From NCBI RefSeq assembly GCF_932526225.1, contig NC_064034.1:17560887-17620886 (forward strand): a DNA stretch of 60,000 nucleotides. The letters are read 5' to 3'. A model generated the notes under the pieces. The model had not been told where the DNA came from. It worked only from the letters and a program-made list of their open reading frames with translations, and searched no databases. The position numbers and the translations under genes were made by a program. Shown here piece after piece: positions 13,101 to 22,198 of the stretch. Each line of letters starts with the position of its first letter. The first letter of the stretch is position 1. The stretch comes from Nematostella vectensis. Taxonomy: Eukaryota; Cnidaria; Anthozoa; Actiniaria; Edwardsiidae.

Positions 13101-16100
13101 GAAAAAGAAATGCCCGCACTATCATGTCATCCCTCTGGGCATGACGAACGTTGTTGTTTACGTTGTCCTTTGTTTTTTTGGTTTTTTTTTTTTCAGCTCG
13201 TTTTCGATGCGTACATGCTCTCCCTGACAATTATAGAAACCATGGTGAGTAACAAGATTTATATTTTGGTATTTTACTTACAACATTCATAGAGACAATT
13301 TTAAGTCTGCATTAGTTTATACATAAAAAAGCCAGTTCGTTTGGACGACACCGAAAGTAAAAAATATATATTTAATATCCATAAATGGCTATAATGTATA
13401 ATTGTATATTGTTGTATAACAAGAGGGAGATTTTAAAAAACGCAAAATATATATGTGACAGTGTATAATAGAGGACTACTTTTTTCACTGTTCAGGAAGA
13501 GTGAGGTTCCCGCGAGGCCCTCGAAACAGGCCTGTCGAAAACGCAGTCCTGTTTTTTTTTTCTCTCCCATTATATTATACAGCAGCGACGAGTATTAAGC
13601 ACTATCGCGGCCCCGATCGCACAATCCTCCAAGTAAATGTGACCTGTCCTAGTGCCTATTACCATACCAAATTTTTTAAAATTGAGGTAGCTCTCACTGT
13701 TTCTGATCACTAGGCCGCTATCGACGCCGCTGAACAAGAAGCCGAGGCTCTTCGCCAACAGGAGCTCGAGAAGGAGAAAGAAAAAGAGATGATGCAGAAA
13801 AAAGCTAAAGACAAGAAGGAGAAAAAGGGGCGTAAAAGCCCAGGGAAATCATCCATGAAGGCCGAGACACCGCCACCACGTGAGTATCTGCCTAAAATAC
13901 CACGATCATATGGTAGTCACAAAAAGAAATTGTTGTGCCGGGTTTAGTCCGGCGCCGAAGGTAGTGCCAAAGAGACAATGCCTTCTTGATCTTGGTCGAA
14001 AAATATCAGACAACGTTTACGAGTAAACTGAATGGATCAAAGAACGTTTACGAGAAAACACTAATGGCTGACAAAAATGAGTACAAAATATAACTAAACA
14101 TAACCTCAACTAGTAGGGTATTGAAATCACTAAAAAATGTTCTGTGCGCTTTTTTGACATCTCAACCATCTCGCTATTTCGCTAGCACCACCTGAAGATG
14201 CGGAAGGGGAGAGCGAGGAAGAGAAGCAGAAGATTTTAATAAGGGAAAAGGCTCGCAAGGAGTTCCTCGGCGCCGTCGCTGCCGAAGGTATGTAGACCTT
14301 CTTCACACATCTGATTCTTCTACAGATCGTAGCAAGCGTTAGTAACATGTTTCACTGAGCGAACTTCCCGTTTAAACCCACAGAAACGCTTGCTATGCAG
14401 ACTACTATAAATCGCTTACCAACATTGATATGTTATCATAGCATTGCTTAGAAAACACTTAATGCTCGATAGAGTTGATTATGCATTTCTGGTTACCAGG
14501 AGTGCAAAAAGGCATCCTGACCCACATGATGCGTATGCCTTTGCTTTTCAGACTTAGGGCTGAAAACAAGATTGGAGATGATCAAAGCTCATTCCATGGC
14601 AGTCTTACAGGACATCAAGGTATAGTTAACACACGGCTCGTGGACTTTTCTCAAAAGTCCATCCCTGACTTGCCTTACCTACTCACACCATGTTTCTTTT
14701 GTAGTCCAAAGCAGAGGTCATGCACAAGGACATGGATCAGTGGTTAGGAGAGAGGTTTCTCCAAGAGGTTGAGAGGTAAAGTAACCCCCTTTCTCCTTCC
14801 TAGAATGGCGTCAACATTTCATCACGTTTTTCGCATCCTCGGGGACCCAGGGCGTCTCGGAGATCGGGGACACAGGTTCGCTTCCGGTCTCAGCGTCGCC
14901 CTGTGTCGCCGAGAATGCGTTTTTCGTCTCAGAGTCTTCTTATATAAATGACACCTCTATTTCTCGGCGTAAAAAAAATCTCCTGTGCTCCATTTGATAA
15001 ATCTTTCCTAAATTTCCCCTGTTTCCAGTATCAAGGAGATGGCGGCGACGATCCGCTACGCCATCGAGCAGGAGCAGAAACTACAAGAGGAAACGATCTT
15101 GGAGGACAAGGACTTTATCGTGGACCTGGTGAGAGTCTATAGACTTTATTGAATATATATAGTGTTCCTTTGACTCTTATAACAGAGTATATAGAAAATG
15201 AGTAAGCATGGTATGGAGGTGCCTGAAAGCATAGGAAAGCATAGCACATCATAGCAAAGAAAGCATAGTATAGAGGTGGCTGCCAAGGGTTCTTTAAATG
15301 TCTGGCACGGTGCTCCGACATTTGTTCGATTGTAGGATACGAAGACATTCCGAACACCCACACCACCACCCCCTCCGTCGCCCATCGAGATGCCGACCGC
15401 TGACAGCTTCACCGTGATGCAGATACTCAACCTCTATAAACAGGTATTGTGATTATAACTAAGATGTCGTAAAAATGCAGGATTGTCTACGTTAAAGTAA
15501 ATGTTTTACCTGTTAACAGGAAGTGCTTGTCATAATCTTGTAATATCTTCGAATAGATCTAAGAATATTATCTTTCGGTGATTCAGTTTGTCGAGACTGC
15601 GCCGAGTGGAATGATATCCAATCGAGGATTCTGTGACACCATCATGGACTTGGCGAATCTGACGCACGGTATGGAGTCTCTGCCCGACGCCTGGATGAAC
15701 ATTACGCAAACCCAGGTAACGCAAGAGGAACTGTCACTGACTTACCACAGTCACGCATCTACACTAAACATCACACGAGTCCAGGTAACACAGCAATGTC
15801 ACTGTGACTGTAAACCACTATCACGCACCGATACAAAAATACACTGTGACGAACATCACGCAAGCCCAGGTAACGCAACAGGCACTGTCACTATGACCAA
15901 GTCACGCATCGATACAAAAATACACTGTGACGAACATCACGCAAGCCCAGGTAACGCAACAGGCACTGTCACTATGACCAAGTCACGCACCGATACAAAA
16001 ATACACTGTGACGAACATCACGCAAGCCCAGGTAACGCAACAGGCACTGTCACTATGACCAAGTCACGCACCGATACAAAAATACACTGTGACGAACATC

Positions 16101-19100
16101 ACGCAAGCCCAGGTAACGCAACAGGCACTGTCACTATGACCAAGTCACGCATCAGTATAGTCAATGCGACATAGACTTTTTTACCAAGAGTATACAAATT
16201 ACATAGTCACTTCTTCCATACTCTCGGCTCTATTTCTTCCGGTTAATGGGCTCTGACGCTTTTTAATTTCTTCTCCTGTAGTTACAAGAGGTCTGCACGC
16301 TGCTCTCCCCAGACTCCGAATTCATCGACTGGCGGAAGTTCCTCCTTTCGGCCGCGCAGCCCTGGACCCCACCGTCTAAGATGGACCTGCTTATCACCTT
16401 GGAGCGCTTCAAGAACGTGGACCAGGGAGGCCTGGGGCTGGTAGATCAAATGCAGTATGACGAGGTGAGATGCGCGAAAATAATTCTGTGTTTACACAAA
16501 GAGAGCTTTTCTTGCTCATCGCTGAGCCAGATCTAGGTCAATATTGATGTCCATACTCAAATCCTTCTTCAATCTTTGATCCAGCTTAACACGTTCAGAG
16601 TAAACATGATTTGATGAAGTTTAGTCTCTGCCTTGCTGTTCAGGATTCCGGTCCGAGGGAACCGTAACTTTAGTTTCTATGTTAGTGGGAACATAGCTTT
16701 AGCTTTATGCTTGGCCAGATGCTCAGGTGCCAGGACCAGCCTGTGTGAACCCAAGGTCTATCAAAACACATTGGCCTCATGTAGACGTGTTCTTGGTATC
16801 GGTTATTTTATTCCAGAGGTTTTGCGCTGACCCATTTGACCAAAACCTCAGACAGGTCTGAGTGAAACTAACCTAATGTAAACGTAGCCTTAATGACAAT
16901 TGGTTTGTGGCAGATTGAACTGTGGTTCTCCGGTGTGCGACCAAGTCTGGACGAAGACTCAGAGCAGGATCTTATCAGCGCCTATAATCGGCTGGATAAC
17001 CTCAAGGAAGCATTCTTCCGGGTCTTTGCTGATACATCCTCAGACCCTCCACTACTTGACTATGTCAACATGGTAAGTTCTTTCTTTCCCTGGTACTCAA
17101 CCGCCGCCCTATGTATCTCTTCCCCCTCACCATTCATCCATTTTCTACCTCATTCTTCTTTCCTCGTATCCCAGCCACGTCACTATTCGGCTTTTTAAAG
17201 TTGTTAGGTCACGATGTTTTCTTGAGCCATAGTTTACTAAACAACCAACCTTAAGAGAAGAAACGGAACTATCCAGAAGATTCCCACATGTTTTTTTTTT
17301 TTTTTTTTTTTGGGGGGGGGGGGGAGGGGGGCGTCCGCTTGAGTTTTAAAACTCCGCATTGCCCATTGAAAACTTCATGCGCAAACTAAGATGCACAACT
17401 GATGACTTAATCCTAGAATGATAAGATGTGTTTTGACAGGCTCCATACTAATTCAATTCGTGTTTCAGTTGATGTACTTCGCGTCAGATTCGGACAACTG
17501 ATGACTTAATCCTAGAATGATAAGATGTGTTTTGACAGGCTCCATACTAATTCAATTCGTGTTTCAGTTGATGTACTTCGCGTCAGATTCGGACCCACTC
17601 GAGGGATTCCTGCGGGCTCTCAGCATCACTGCAGCTCAACCTATGCCTTCAGCTGCATCCCTCGGAAACATCCCGCAGTCACTACCCGAAACTCAGGGAG
17701 GAAGTCTGCCAGAGATACAGGTTTGTTTACAGAGACTAAAAACACACCCGTTTCGTCTTCGGGCTAAAGGTGACAGGACACCTCCCTGGGAGTTTTTAAC
17801 ATTTGTCTTGCTAGGGTACGAAGAGTAGATATAAGATGTTGAAAAGTTATCCTTTGTTTGCTTTCGAAAACAACCAATTCCTTGCCCTCGAAAACTCATT
17901 TCTCCATGAATGAAGAGCTAGTCTCTCCCCGCTTTTCAAGATCTGTACTCACCTTAGAATTAAAATAACCAAGTAGTCGTGAGTCTGCCCTAAAGAAGTC
18001 TTATTAAACACGAAAATTTGGCAGAGTCGACTACCAGTTTTTGGTCAAATGTACTCACCTTAGTATGGTCTCTTCCCGTATTTTAATATCTGTATTCACC
18101 TTAGTATGGTCTCTCACCACAGTTCGACCCTGTCACGCCACCTGTAGAGATGAATTCGCTGGTCACGCTAGACAACCTGATGATGGTAAATATTACTTTT
18201 TTAATGATTCATGAAAAAATGACGCTGGATTTTGTCTTTGGTTTCAACTATTGTTTGTAATTACTGACGTCATGAATCGAAGTGTTCTTTGCTACTGCTC
18301 GCGCTTAGGAATGCCCGCACTACGCTTGCCACCATCTTTATATCTATCCTCGCGCGCCGAGGCCCACAGCTCTCTTACCCCCGAGGGGGGGACCCTGGTG
18401 ATCGCCGGTCACCTGTTAGCTTATCAAAGAAACCTAACCAAGAGAGTGGCATCTTTAGAGCATTACAGGGTTTTGTTTCATTACGTTCCCTCCATTGTCC
18501 ATTAACCAATTTTTTTCTTTTTGGTATGTTTAAATTTTGTAATTGTGTGCCTGTTACTCTTGTTTATCAAAGAAAAAACTCTAATTTTAAATAATTGCTA
18601 TGATTTATTTTAAATGCATTTGAGATTATTCATTGAACGAAGCCTTTTCCTTACGTGTCTGTCTACTCGGCTTATATTCGTGTGATCGTAAGCTCTTATG
18701 CCTCAGCTTCCTACTCCTATTCCTATTCCTACTGCGTCTTACGCCAAAGATCACTCCATCATAAACGCTTGAAAAGGTAAAAGGTTACATTTTTCTTTTG
18801 TAATGTATAGGCACTTCATCATGGCGAGAGCAAATTGGGAGATACTCACAGATTGAGCGTGACCGCTGACCCAGCAGACACATTTGCAAGGGTGAGTCTT
18901 CGGTCCCGATAGCAAACCTACGCACGACCCAACATAGCTGGACGTCCCCTATTCAGGGGTATTAAACAGCTTGTTTTCTGTTTGTAGATCTGATCTTCAT
19001 GTGAAAACTTGCGCTATTGGTTCTAGCTGCGCTTGTCTCCGTCTGACGACGTATTTGAATGTTTTGTTTAGTTTGTACTCTAAACGTAGAAATTCACACA

Positions 19101-21320
19101 CAATTTACAATGCACGGGAATACTAGAAAACTGGAAAAAAATCACACGAAATGTCGGTAGCACGCGCAAATCAGCTCATTTATAAGTATCTCTTGAAGTA
19201 TCTACTAACCTTTAGCGTATTTTTTTTAACCTTTTACTAGCCATTTTGCCAGTGTGAATGTTACAGTTTCATACCCTCTATCGCTTTTATCACACCCTCT
19301 ATCACTGTTACCACACCCTCTATCGCTGTTACCACACCCTCTATCGCTGTTATCACACCCTCTATCTCTGTTAACACACCCTTTATCGCTGTTATCACAC
19401 CCTCTATCGCTGTTACCACACCCTCTATCGCTGTTAACACACCCTTTATCGCTGTTATCACACCCTCTATCGCTGTTATCACACCCTCTATCACTGTTAC
19501 CACACCCTTTATCGCTGTTACCACACCCTCTATCGCTGTTAACACACCCTTTATCGCTGTTATCACACCCTCTATCGCTGTTATCACACTCTCTATCGCT
19601 GTTAACACACCCTTTATCGCTGTTATCACACCCTCTATCGCTGTTACCACACCCTCTATCGCTGTTAACACACCCCCCTTATCGCTGTTATCACACCCTC
19701 TATCGCTGTTATCACACCCTCTATCACTGTTACCACACCCTTTATCGCTGTTACCACACCTTCTATCGCTGTTAACACACCCTTTATCGCTTTTAACACA
19801 CCGTCTATCGCTGTTACCACACCCTCTATCGCTGTTATCACACCCTCTATCGCTGTTAACACACCCTTTATCGCTGTTATCACACCCTCTATCGCTGTTA
19901 CCACACCCTCAATCGCTGTTAACACACCCTTTATCGCTGTTACCACACCCTCTATCGCTGTTACCACACCCTCTATCGCTGTTATCACACCCTCTATCGC
20001 TGTTATCACACCCTCTATCGCTGTTACCACACCCTCTATCGCTGTTATCACACCCTCTATCGCTGTTAACACACCCTTTATCGCTGTTATCACACCCTCA
20101 ATCGCTGTTATCACCCCCTCTATCGCTGTTACCACACCCTCTGTCGCTGTTAACGCACCCTTTATCGCTGTTAACACACCCTTTATCGCTGTTATCACAC
20201 CCTCTATCGCTGTTACCACACCCTCTGTCGCTGTTAACGCACCCTTTATCGCTGTTACCACACCCTCTATCGCTGTTACCACACCCGCTATCGCTGTTAT
20301 CACACCCTCTGTCGCTGTTAACGCACCCTTTATCGCTGTTACCACACCCTCTATCGCTGTTATCACACCCTCTATCGCTGTTATCACACCCTCTATCGCT
20401 GTTATCACACCCTCTATCGCTGTTAACACACCCTTTATCGCTGTTATCACACCCTCTATTGCTGTTACCTTACCCTCTATCGCTGTTATCACACCCTCTA
20501 TCGCTGTTAACACACCCTTTATCGCTGTTATCTCCCCCTCTATCGCTGTTACCACACCCGCTATCGCTGTTATCACACCCTCTATCGCTGTTAACACACC
20601 CTTTATCGCTGTTATCACACCCTCTATCGCTGTTACCACACCCTCTATCGCTGTTACCACACCCTCTATCGCTGTTATTACACCCTCTATCGCTGTTAAC
20701 ACACCCTTTATCGCTGTTATCACACCCTCTATCGCTGTTATCACCCCCTCTATCGCTGTTACCACACCCTCTGTCGCTGTTAACGCACCCTTTATCGCTG
20801 TTACCACACCCTCTATCGCTGTTATCACACCCTCTATCGCTGTTATCACCTGACCATATATCGCTGTTGTCTGTTTGCTGTGCCTCCAGGATCGAATCGC
20901 GGGAATCTTCGTGGAACTGGGCGCGGACGAACACGAGGCCCTTCCATTTCACTTCCTGTACCAACACCCCATCATGCAAGACTGCATGCACATGTGCCAT
21001 CGCTACAAGTCTGTGGTAAGTATGCAAAAGTTACCCCTCCCCTCCCCTCCCCCCCCACCCTCATACACACATATCAGGCATTCAAATTCTCAAAAATACA
21101 TATATACATAAATACGTATATACAGATAAAAGAACATAGAGAAGATACAACCTTATTTTATCATATCAGCACCCATTCATGCAACCCCCTCTCAACTCCC
21201 TAGACTGATCTCGATAGCGCATGTCCTACATCTTCCCGTTTTATAAGCCACTGACGCAGTGTCCCTTAACAGGACCTTCGAGGAGCCTTCCAGCCCAACG
21301 ACCAGGAGAACTTTGAATAG
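1..21320 (+). CDS. SPEF2: SPEF2 (sperm flagellar protein 2 / KPL2) orthologue, 5'-truncated by window edge
   Basis: Thirty-five exons splice into one open frame of about 1,435 codons ending in TAG at 21318-21320. Known SPEF2 is a roughly 1,800-residue axonemal protein of the central-pair apparatus, needed for sperm tail and motile cilia assembly and linked to intraflagellar transport. Its N-terminal CH-type (calponin-homology) region is missing here because the gene starts upstream. Visible landmarks are a kinase-like P-loop (GKFFSGKSS in exon 3), the NMP-kinase-like WIMDGFPST in exon 8, an acidic/basic low-complexity linker, the block LHQRVDDLSDRLYEICDNRK, a Lys/Glu-rich coiled-coil stretch and a C-terminal EF-hand-like region. 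Exon phases agree at every junction. Five exon blocks are itemised separately. Several introns carry tandem repeats that copy exon ends. The last exon is followed by no canonical AATAAA close by, only AATAAG near 21419. Orthology is by remembered family features, not a search. Confidence 0.9.
349..583. mobile_element. MITE copy A (family with ends near ACACCTATTTGAAAA)
   Basis: Imperfect terminal inverted repeats of about 45 bp: 349-393 (tacacctatttgaaaa, gtgcaaatgcc) and 530-583 (gccatttgcac, aaataggtttat). A better-preserved relative lies at 35829-36132. It sits in the first intron seen in SPEF2 (49-682); the rest of that intron is AT-rich without further structure. Confidence 0.6.
1197..1861. 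mobile_element. MITE with TTTAAGGTAATTCCC termini
   Basis: TTTAAGGTAATTCCCTT at 1197-1213 is repeated inverted at 1845-1861, giving a 665-bp element. Both ends carry TTAA, the target of piggyBac-type elements. Inside are duplicated phrases (aatgggggta-ccgac at about 1297 and 1676) and GC-rich gcgcgc runs. In the SPEF2 intron 973-2545. Confidence 0.65.
2747..2945. mobile_element. Short MITE, about 200 bp
   Basis: GGCAATCGCACCAGTTTACT followed by TCCGG at the left is mirrored as CCGGAAGTAAAATAGTGCGA followed by TTGCC at the right. Arms are about 25 bp with one or two mismatches. It fills much of the SPEF2 intron 2644-3012. Confidence 0.6.
3418..3560. repeat. Dispersed repeat, copy 1 of 4
   Basis: Shares aataaccatctaaaaaca, tactttattta, cgaaaatatc-like, cagccgatggaaatgga and atggcggctg with 9683-9895 and, more loosely, with 9903-10100 and 10312-10500. 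No terminal inverted repeat was seen, so its class is unknown. Confidence 0.6.
3686..3800. repeat. Fold-back inverted repeat
   Basis: The arm tcgagcaattcgtagccgcc and following catctcggatttt is mirrored at 3762-3795 (aaaatccaagatggcggcta, cgaatcgctcga), with an about 30-bp G-rich loop. Transcribed RNA would form a hairpin in the SPEF2 intron 3134-3870. Confidence 0.65.
4052..4162. mobile_element. Degenerate MITE copy related to 39711-39867
   Basis: Contains aataggccattccagctata, cgcactcaccatggaaacct, and accgtcatgcagcgcgcgct, all shared with the complete element at 39711-39867; the right terminal repeat is reduced to gatggaatgg. In the SPEF2 intron 4023-4460. Confidence 0.6.
6104..6460 (+). 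repeat. Tandem repeat, unit about 100 bp, about 3.6 copies, starting at the SPEF2 exon 11 donor
   Basis: The first unit begins with the donor gtaaccaacacttgtttaca and the core taaagcaattctccgctgtc recurs at 6161, 6261 and 6360. The third unit again begins gtaaccaacac. The repeat period therefore starts exactly at the splice site. Confidence 0.8.
6949..7062. promoter_or_regulatory. Cluster of three TGACGTCA (CRE/ATF) palindromes
   Basis: Full 8-bp CRE palindromes TGACGTCA occur at about 6950, 6973 and 7054 within 115 bp of intron just upstream of SPEF2 exon 13. A chance match is expected about once in 65 kb. CREB/ATF-family binding is an inference from the motif. Confidence 0.45.
7563..8203 (+). 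CDS. SPEF2: SPEF2 exons 14-15: basic Ser/Pro/Lys linker
   Basis: Exons 7563-7943 and 8094-8203. Exon 14, the largest of the gene (381 nt), begins acidic/Ala-rich and turns into a very basic Ser/Lys/Arg run containing two SPSPTSKKG-type repeats and RGSRGSRPGSKRGK, then exon 15 becomes Glu/Pro-rich (EEPEEEKPPEPTGPPEPEPG) before EWEYVAQPIDK. It is predicted to be disordered. The SPSP motifs are possible proline-directed phosphorylation sites (inference). No domain is recognised. The region is an expected fast-evolving linker between the kinase-like domain and the conserved central helical block. Confidence 0.8.
8225..8865 (+). repeat. Minisatellite, unit 83 bp, about 8 copies
   Basis: gttgttttacacgttggttt recurs at 8256, 8340, 8423 and on to about 8840 with 83-84 bp spacing and a few substitutions (acacg/atacg). 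The array starts about 20 bp downstream of the SPEF2 exon 15 donor. Confidence 0.9.
9106..11214 (+). CDS. SPEF2: SPEF2 exons 16-18: conserved central helical block
   Basis: Exons 9106-9233, 10151-10289, 11013-11214. They encode EFADVLSKQWEIVEDTYVAT, HVFRDIRHEKELSYRYFYGT, then RKDFVEFLKRPDEKQEYVAQ, MRSDEDTKAELHQRVDDLSD and LMQVEVDRYQDTVRLLRDYY. This is the most conserved part of the SPEF2 family and the strongest identification in the gene. Exon 16 normally ends at 9233 (AG then gtacga), which joins in phase to exon 17 (G AAA GAT); two further identical donors lie 60 and 120 bp downstream in frame. Exon 18 ends at 11214 and its last about 65 nt plus donor are tandemly copied in the following intron. 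Confidence 0.92.
9208..9387 (+). repeat. Perfect 60-bp triplication covering the SPEF2 exon 16 3' end and its donor
   Basis: Three identical units 9208-9267, 9268-9327, 9328-9387. Each starts agctatagatacttctacgg, contains the splice donor accag/gtacga, and is a multiple of three long. Donors are at 9234, 9294 and 9354. Use of the second or third would insert 20 or 40 residues and keep the downstream frame. Confidence 0.93.
9425..9602. mobile_element. Partial MITE related to 12633-12861
   Basis: Shares gcgccaaatcttg, actacatgtttttggtgatg, gctaaactaggaaacattta and the right terminus gtcgcctagtttagccagg with the complete element at 12633-12861. The left terminal repeat is missing. Confidence 0.75.
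9683..10500. repeat. Three diverged copies of one about 200-bp repeat around SPEF2 exon 17
   Basis: Copies 9683-9895, 9903-10100 and 10312-10500 share cctttgttattg-like starts, a cattgaaaatatc-like block, gccgatggaaatg and aaaatggcggc. Exon 17 (10151-10289) lies between the second and third copies. Confidence 0.6.
10500..11012. other. Intron stretch with no recognised element
   Basis: Remainder of the SPEF2 intron before exon 18. No inverted or tandem repeat and no coding similarity was seen. It ends in a normal pyrimidine tract and acceptor at 11011-11012. Confidence 0.6.
11150..11650 (+). repeat. Tandem repeat, unit 87-88 bp, about 5.5 copies, of the SPEF2 exon 18 3' end and donor
   Basis: The coding segment gtggaggtcgaccgctacca through the donor ggaatggaag/gtaagg is repeated with donors at 11215, 11302, 11390, 11477 and 11565. 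In the exon frame the first intronic bases read through to an early TAA (about 11226), so later donors would add a stop codon. Confidence 0.9.
12058..14775 (+). CDS. SPEF2: SPEF2 exons 19-25: low-complexity and coiled-coil segment
   Basis: Exons 12058-12283, 12914-13058, 13197-13244, 13714-13879, 14186-14287, 14552-14619, 14705-14775. YARLPLVELPPTIRP and RIPLVPRRPKSG flank a Ser/Lys-rich insert; LVFDAYMLSLTIIETM is a short conserved helix; exon 22 is a long charged helix (LRQQELEKEKEKEMMQKKAK) followed by a KKEKKGRKSPGKSS run; exons 24-25 (TRLEMIKAHSMAVLQDI, DQWLGERFLQEVE) resume the conserved helical pattern. The donor of exon 19 is CG/gttagt, weaker than its neighbours. A MITE ends about 52 bp upstream of exon 20. 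Confidence 0.82.
12633..12861. mobile_element. MITE with TTAA target and GGCCTGGCTAAACTAGGCGA ends
   Basis: Terminal inverted repeats of about 27 bp (GGCCTGGCTAAACTAGGCGA followed by CATGT) at 12637 and inverted at 12829-12856, flanked by TTAA on each side, consistent with a piggyBac-type non-autonomous element. The inside is partly palindromic (aaactaggaaacattt). Fragments occur at 9425-9602 and 29877-29960. Confidence 0.8.
13245..13713. other. Intron with no recognised element
   Basis: SPEF2 intron between exons 21 and 22. AT-rich, without clear repeats or coding similarity. The T9 run near 13552 is low complexity. Confidence 0.6.
15029..21320 (+). CDS. SPEF2: SPEF2 exons 26-35: C-terminal region
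   Basis: Exons 15029-15128, 15336-15443, 15587-15715, 16282-16464, 16914-17072, 17568-17720, 18123-18185, 18811-18891, 20890-21015, 21273-21320. Landmarks are FRTPTPPPPPSPIEMPTADS, the Asn/Thr-rich DLANLTHGMESLPDAW, FIDWRKFLLSAAQPWTPPS (characteristic of SPEF2), MQYDEIELWFSGVRPSLDED, LDNLKEAFFRVFAD and LMYFASDSDPLEGFLRALSI; two EF-hand-like helix pairs are plausible. The protein ends FQPNDQENFE and TAG. Exon 28's 3' end with its donor and exon 31's 5' end with its acceptor are both duplicated in tandem, and a 1.6-kb 21-bp satellite fills the intron before exon 34. Confidence 0.88.
15697..16160 (+). repeat. Tandem repeat, unit about 69-81 bp, about 6 copies, of the SPEF2 exon 28 3' end and donor
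   Basis: The exon end aacattacgcaaacccag/gtaacg recurs as aacatcacacgagtccag/gtaaca and four times as aacatcacgcaagcccag/gtaacg. The last four units are 81 bp apart and nearly identical. The second donor (15785) keeps phase 0 and would add 23 residues; later copies are in a different phase. Confidence 0.9.
17289..17332. repeat. Homopolymer tract poly-T then poly-G
   Basis: About 22 T followed by about 10 G within the SPEF2 intron 17073-17567. Low complexity, no function inferred. Confidence 0.8.
17395..17592 (+). repeat. Exact 99-bp tandem duplication spanning the SPEF2 exon 31 acceptor
   Basis: 17395-17493 and 17494-17592 are the same sequence, each containing the pyrimidine tract, acceptor ttcgtgtttcag and first 26 exon bases (ttgatgtacttcgcgtcaga). 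The true exon starts at 17568. Splicing to the upstream copy at 17469 would reach a TGA eleven codons in. Confidence 0.93.
18050..18122 (+). repeat. Weak 41-bp duplication before the SPEF2 exon 32 acceptor
   Basis: tactcaccttagtatggtct and tattcaccttagtatggtct lie about 42 bp apart immediately before the acceptor accacag. The intron sequence from 17721 to here holds only a degenerate third relative near 17945. Confidence 0.5.
18186..18810. other. Intron with no recognised element
   Basis: SPEF2 intron between exons 32 and 33. One TGACGTCA motif lies near 18264; a pyrimidine-rich tcctattcctattcct run lies near 18715. Nothing else was seen. Confidence 0.55.
19268..20852. repeat. 21-bp satellite array, about 75 copies
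   Basis: Unit tatcgctgttaycacaccctc with ttatcg/tctatcg and ttaac/ttatc/ttacc variants, running 1.6 kb and ending about 37 bp before SPEF2 exon 34. Because the unit is 21 bp, both strands are open over hundreds of codons (ITAIEGV and HPLSLLS heptads), which is an effect of periodicity and not evidence of coding. Variant units recur in higher-order groups (ttaacgcaccc, tatctcccc). Confidence 0.95.
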
Positions 21321-22198
21321 ATCATGTGGTCAACTTTTCATGCTGGCATTTTTTTATGGCTACTGTATCTAGATGCGTATTGTTTGCTTTTGTTGTTAAT
21401 GTATCAATTATGAATGTAAATAAGCGTGATTTGAAATTGTCTATTGTTGTTTTCTGGTTACTTACCGATAAACAGTGAAAACTACCATCTTTCATGTAAG
21501 GGAGCGGTCATTTATAACTGGGGGGGCGGCAAATATGTAGGGGGGGGGGCTATGTTTTTCGGGCGCCGATTTAGGGGGGGTCACTTTTTTGGGGGCTGTC
21601 ATTAGAGGGGGCTCACAGTTTCTTGGGCGCCGAAATTAAGTCTGGTTTTAATATAATACTGGGCAAGGGAGTCACTGTTCAAATGTAAATTTTATTCAGT
21701 TCACAATTAGTTGACAATGTTTCCTACTATTGTATATCTAGTTCTCATGGTTGACAGACAAAGCTGCCTGTTATAATCAGTTAAACAAAACGAATACTCT
21801 AAAATGTTGCGAAACCTATAATGTCTTTGTTAATGTCGTCGACTACGTAGTCGTTTTCTAGCGACACCGGTATTTGTTTTTTATCTCTGTGCCACTCGTA
21901 AACTAGCGAAAGTGAAAGATTCATACTTAAATCAGGGCCGGACCAGGATTAGAATCAGTCCCTCGTGATCACTCAGGGAAATAAAATATAATTTGAAGTT
22001 GTGTCTTGACTGTTTTCTCAATAAAGCTAGTTACATTACTATAAACCCCTTTCTGTGCCACAATTCCCCTTAAAAACACAAGGCTAATATAGTAATGTAA
22101 CTAGCGTTTAGGCTGTAATAATAACTTTGGGATACCTGTGTTATTATCTTGTCCCTCGTGACATTTGAAGGAAAAAAGAACTTTTCCGAACTGTCACC
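21321..22198. other. Intergenic region between SPEF2 and hexosaminidase
   Basis: Contains the SPEF2 3' UTR, a G-rich tract (21520-21600) and, 93-173 bp upstream of the hexosaminidase ATG, an 18-bp perfect inverted repeat described separately. No TATA box is obvious near 22199. Confidence 0.6.
22026..22105. repeat. 18-bp perfect inverted repeat upstream of hexosaminidase
   Basis: GCTAGTTACATTACTATA at 22026-22043 is exactly mirrored at 22088-22105, with a 44-bp loop. It lies in the presumed promoter or 5' UTR. It could be the ends of a tiny MITE or a regulatory hairpin. Confidence 0.75.

Noticed and set aside
12797-13292. Several overlapping frames around SPEF2 exon 20
   Set aside because: All but the exon frame (12914-13058) are shadows; the exon frame joins both neighbours in phase.
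17289-17332. Poly-T/poly-G as a retrotransposon tail
   Set aside because: No retroelement sequence or target duplication was found beside it; treated as simple low complexity.
19665-20849. 394-codon open frame on the minus strand (ITAIEGV repeats)
   Set aside because: It lies wholly in a 21-bp satellite whose period is a multiple of three; openness follows from the period. The plus-strand frames at 19254-19775 and 20459-21019 are rejected for the same reason.
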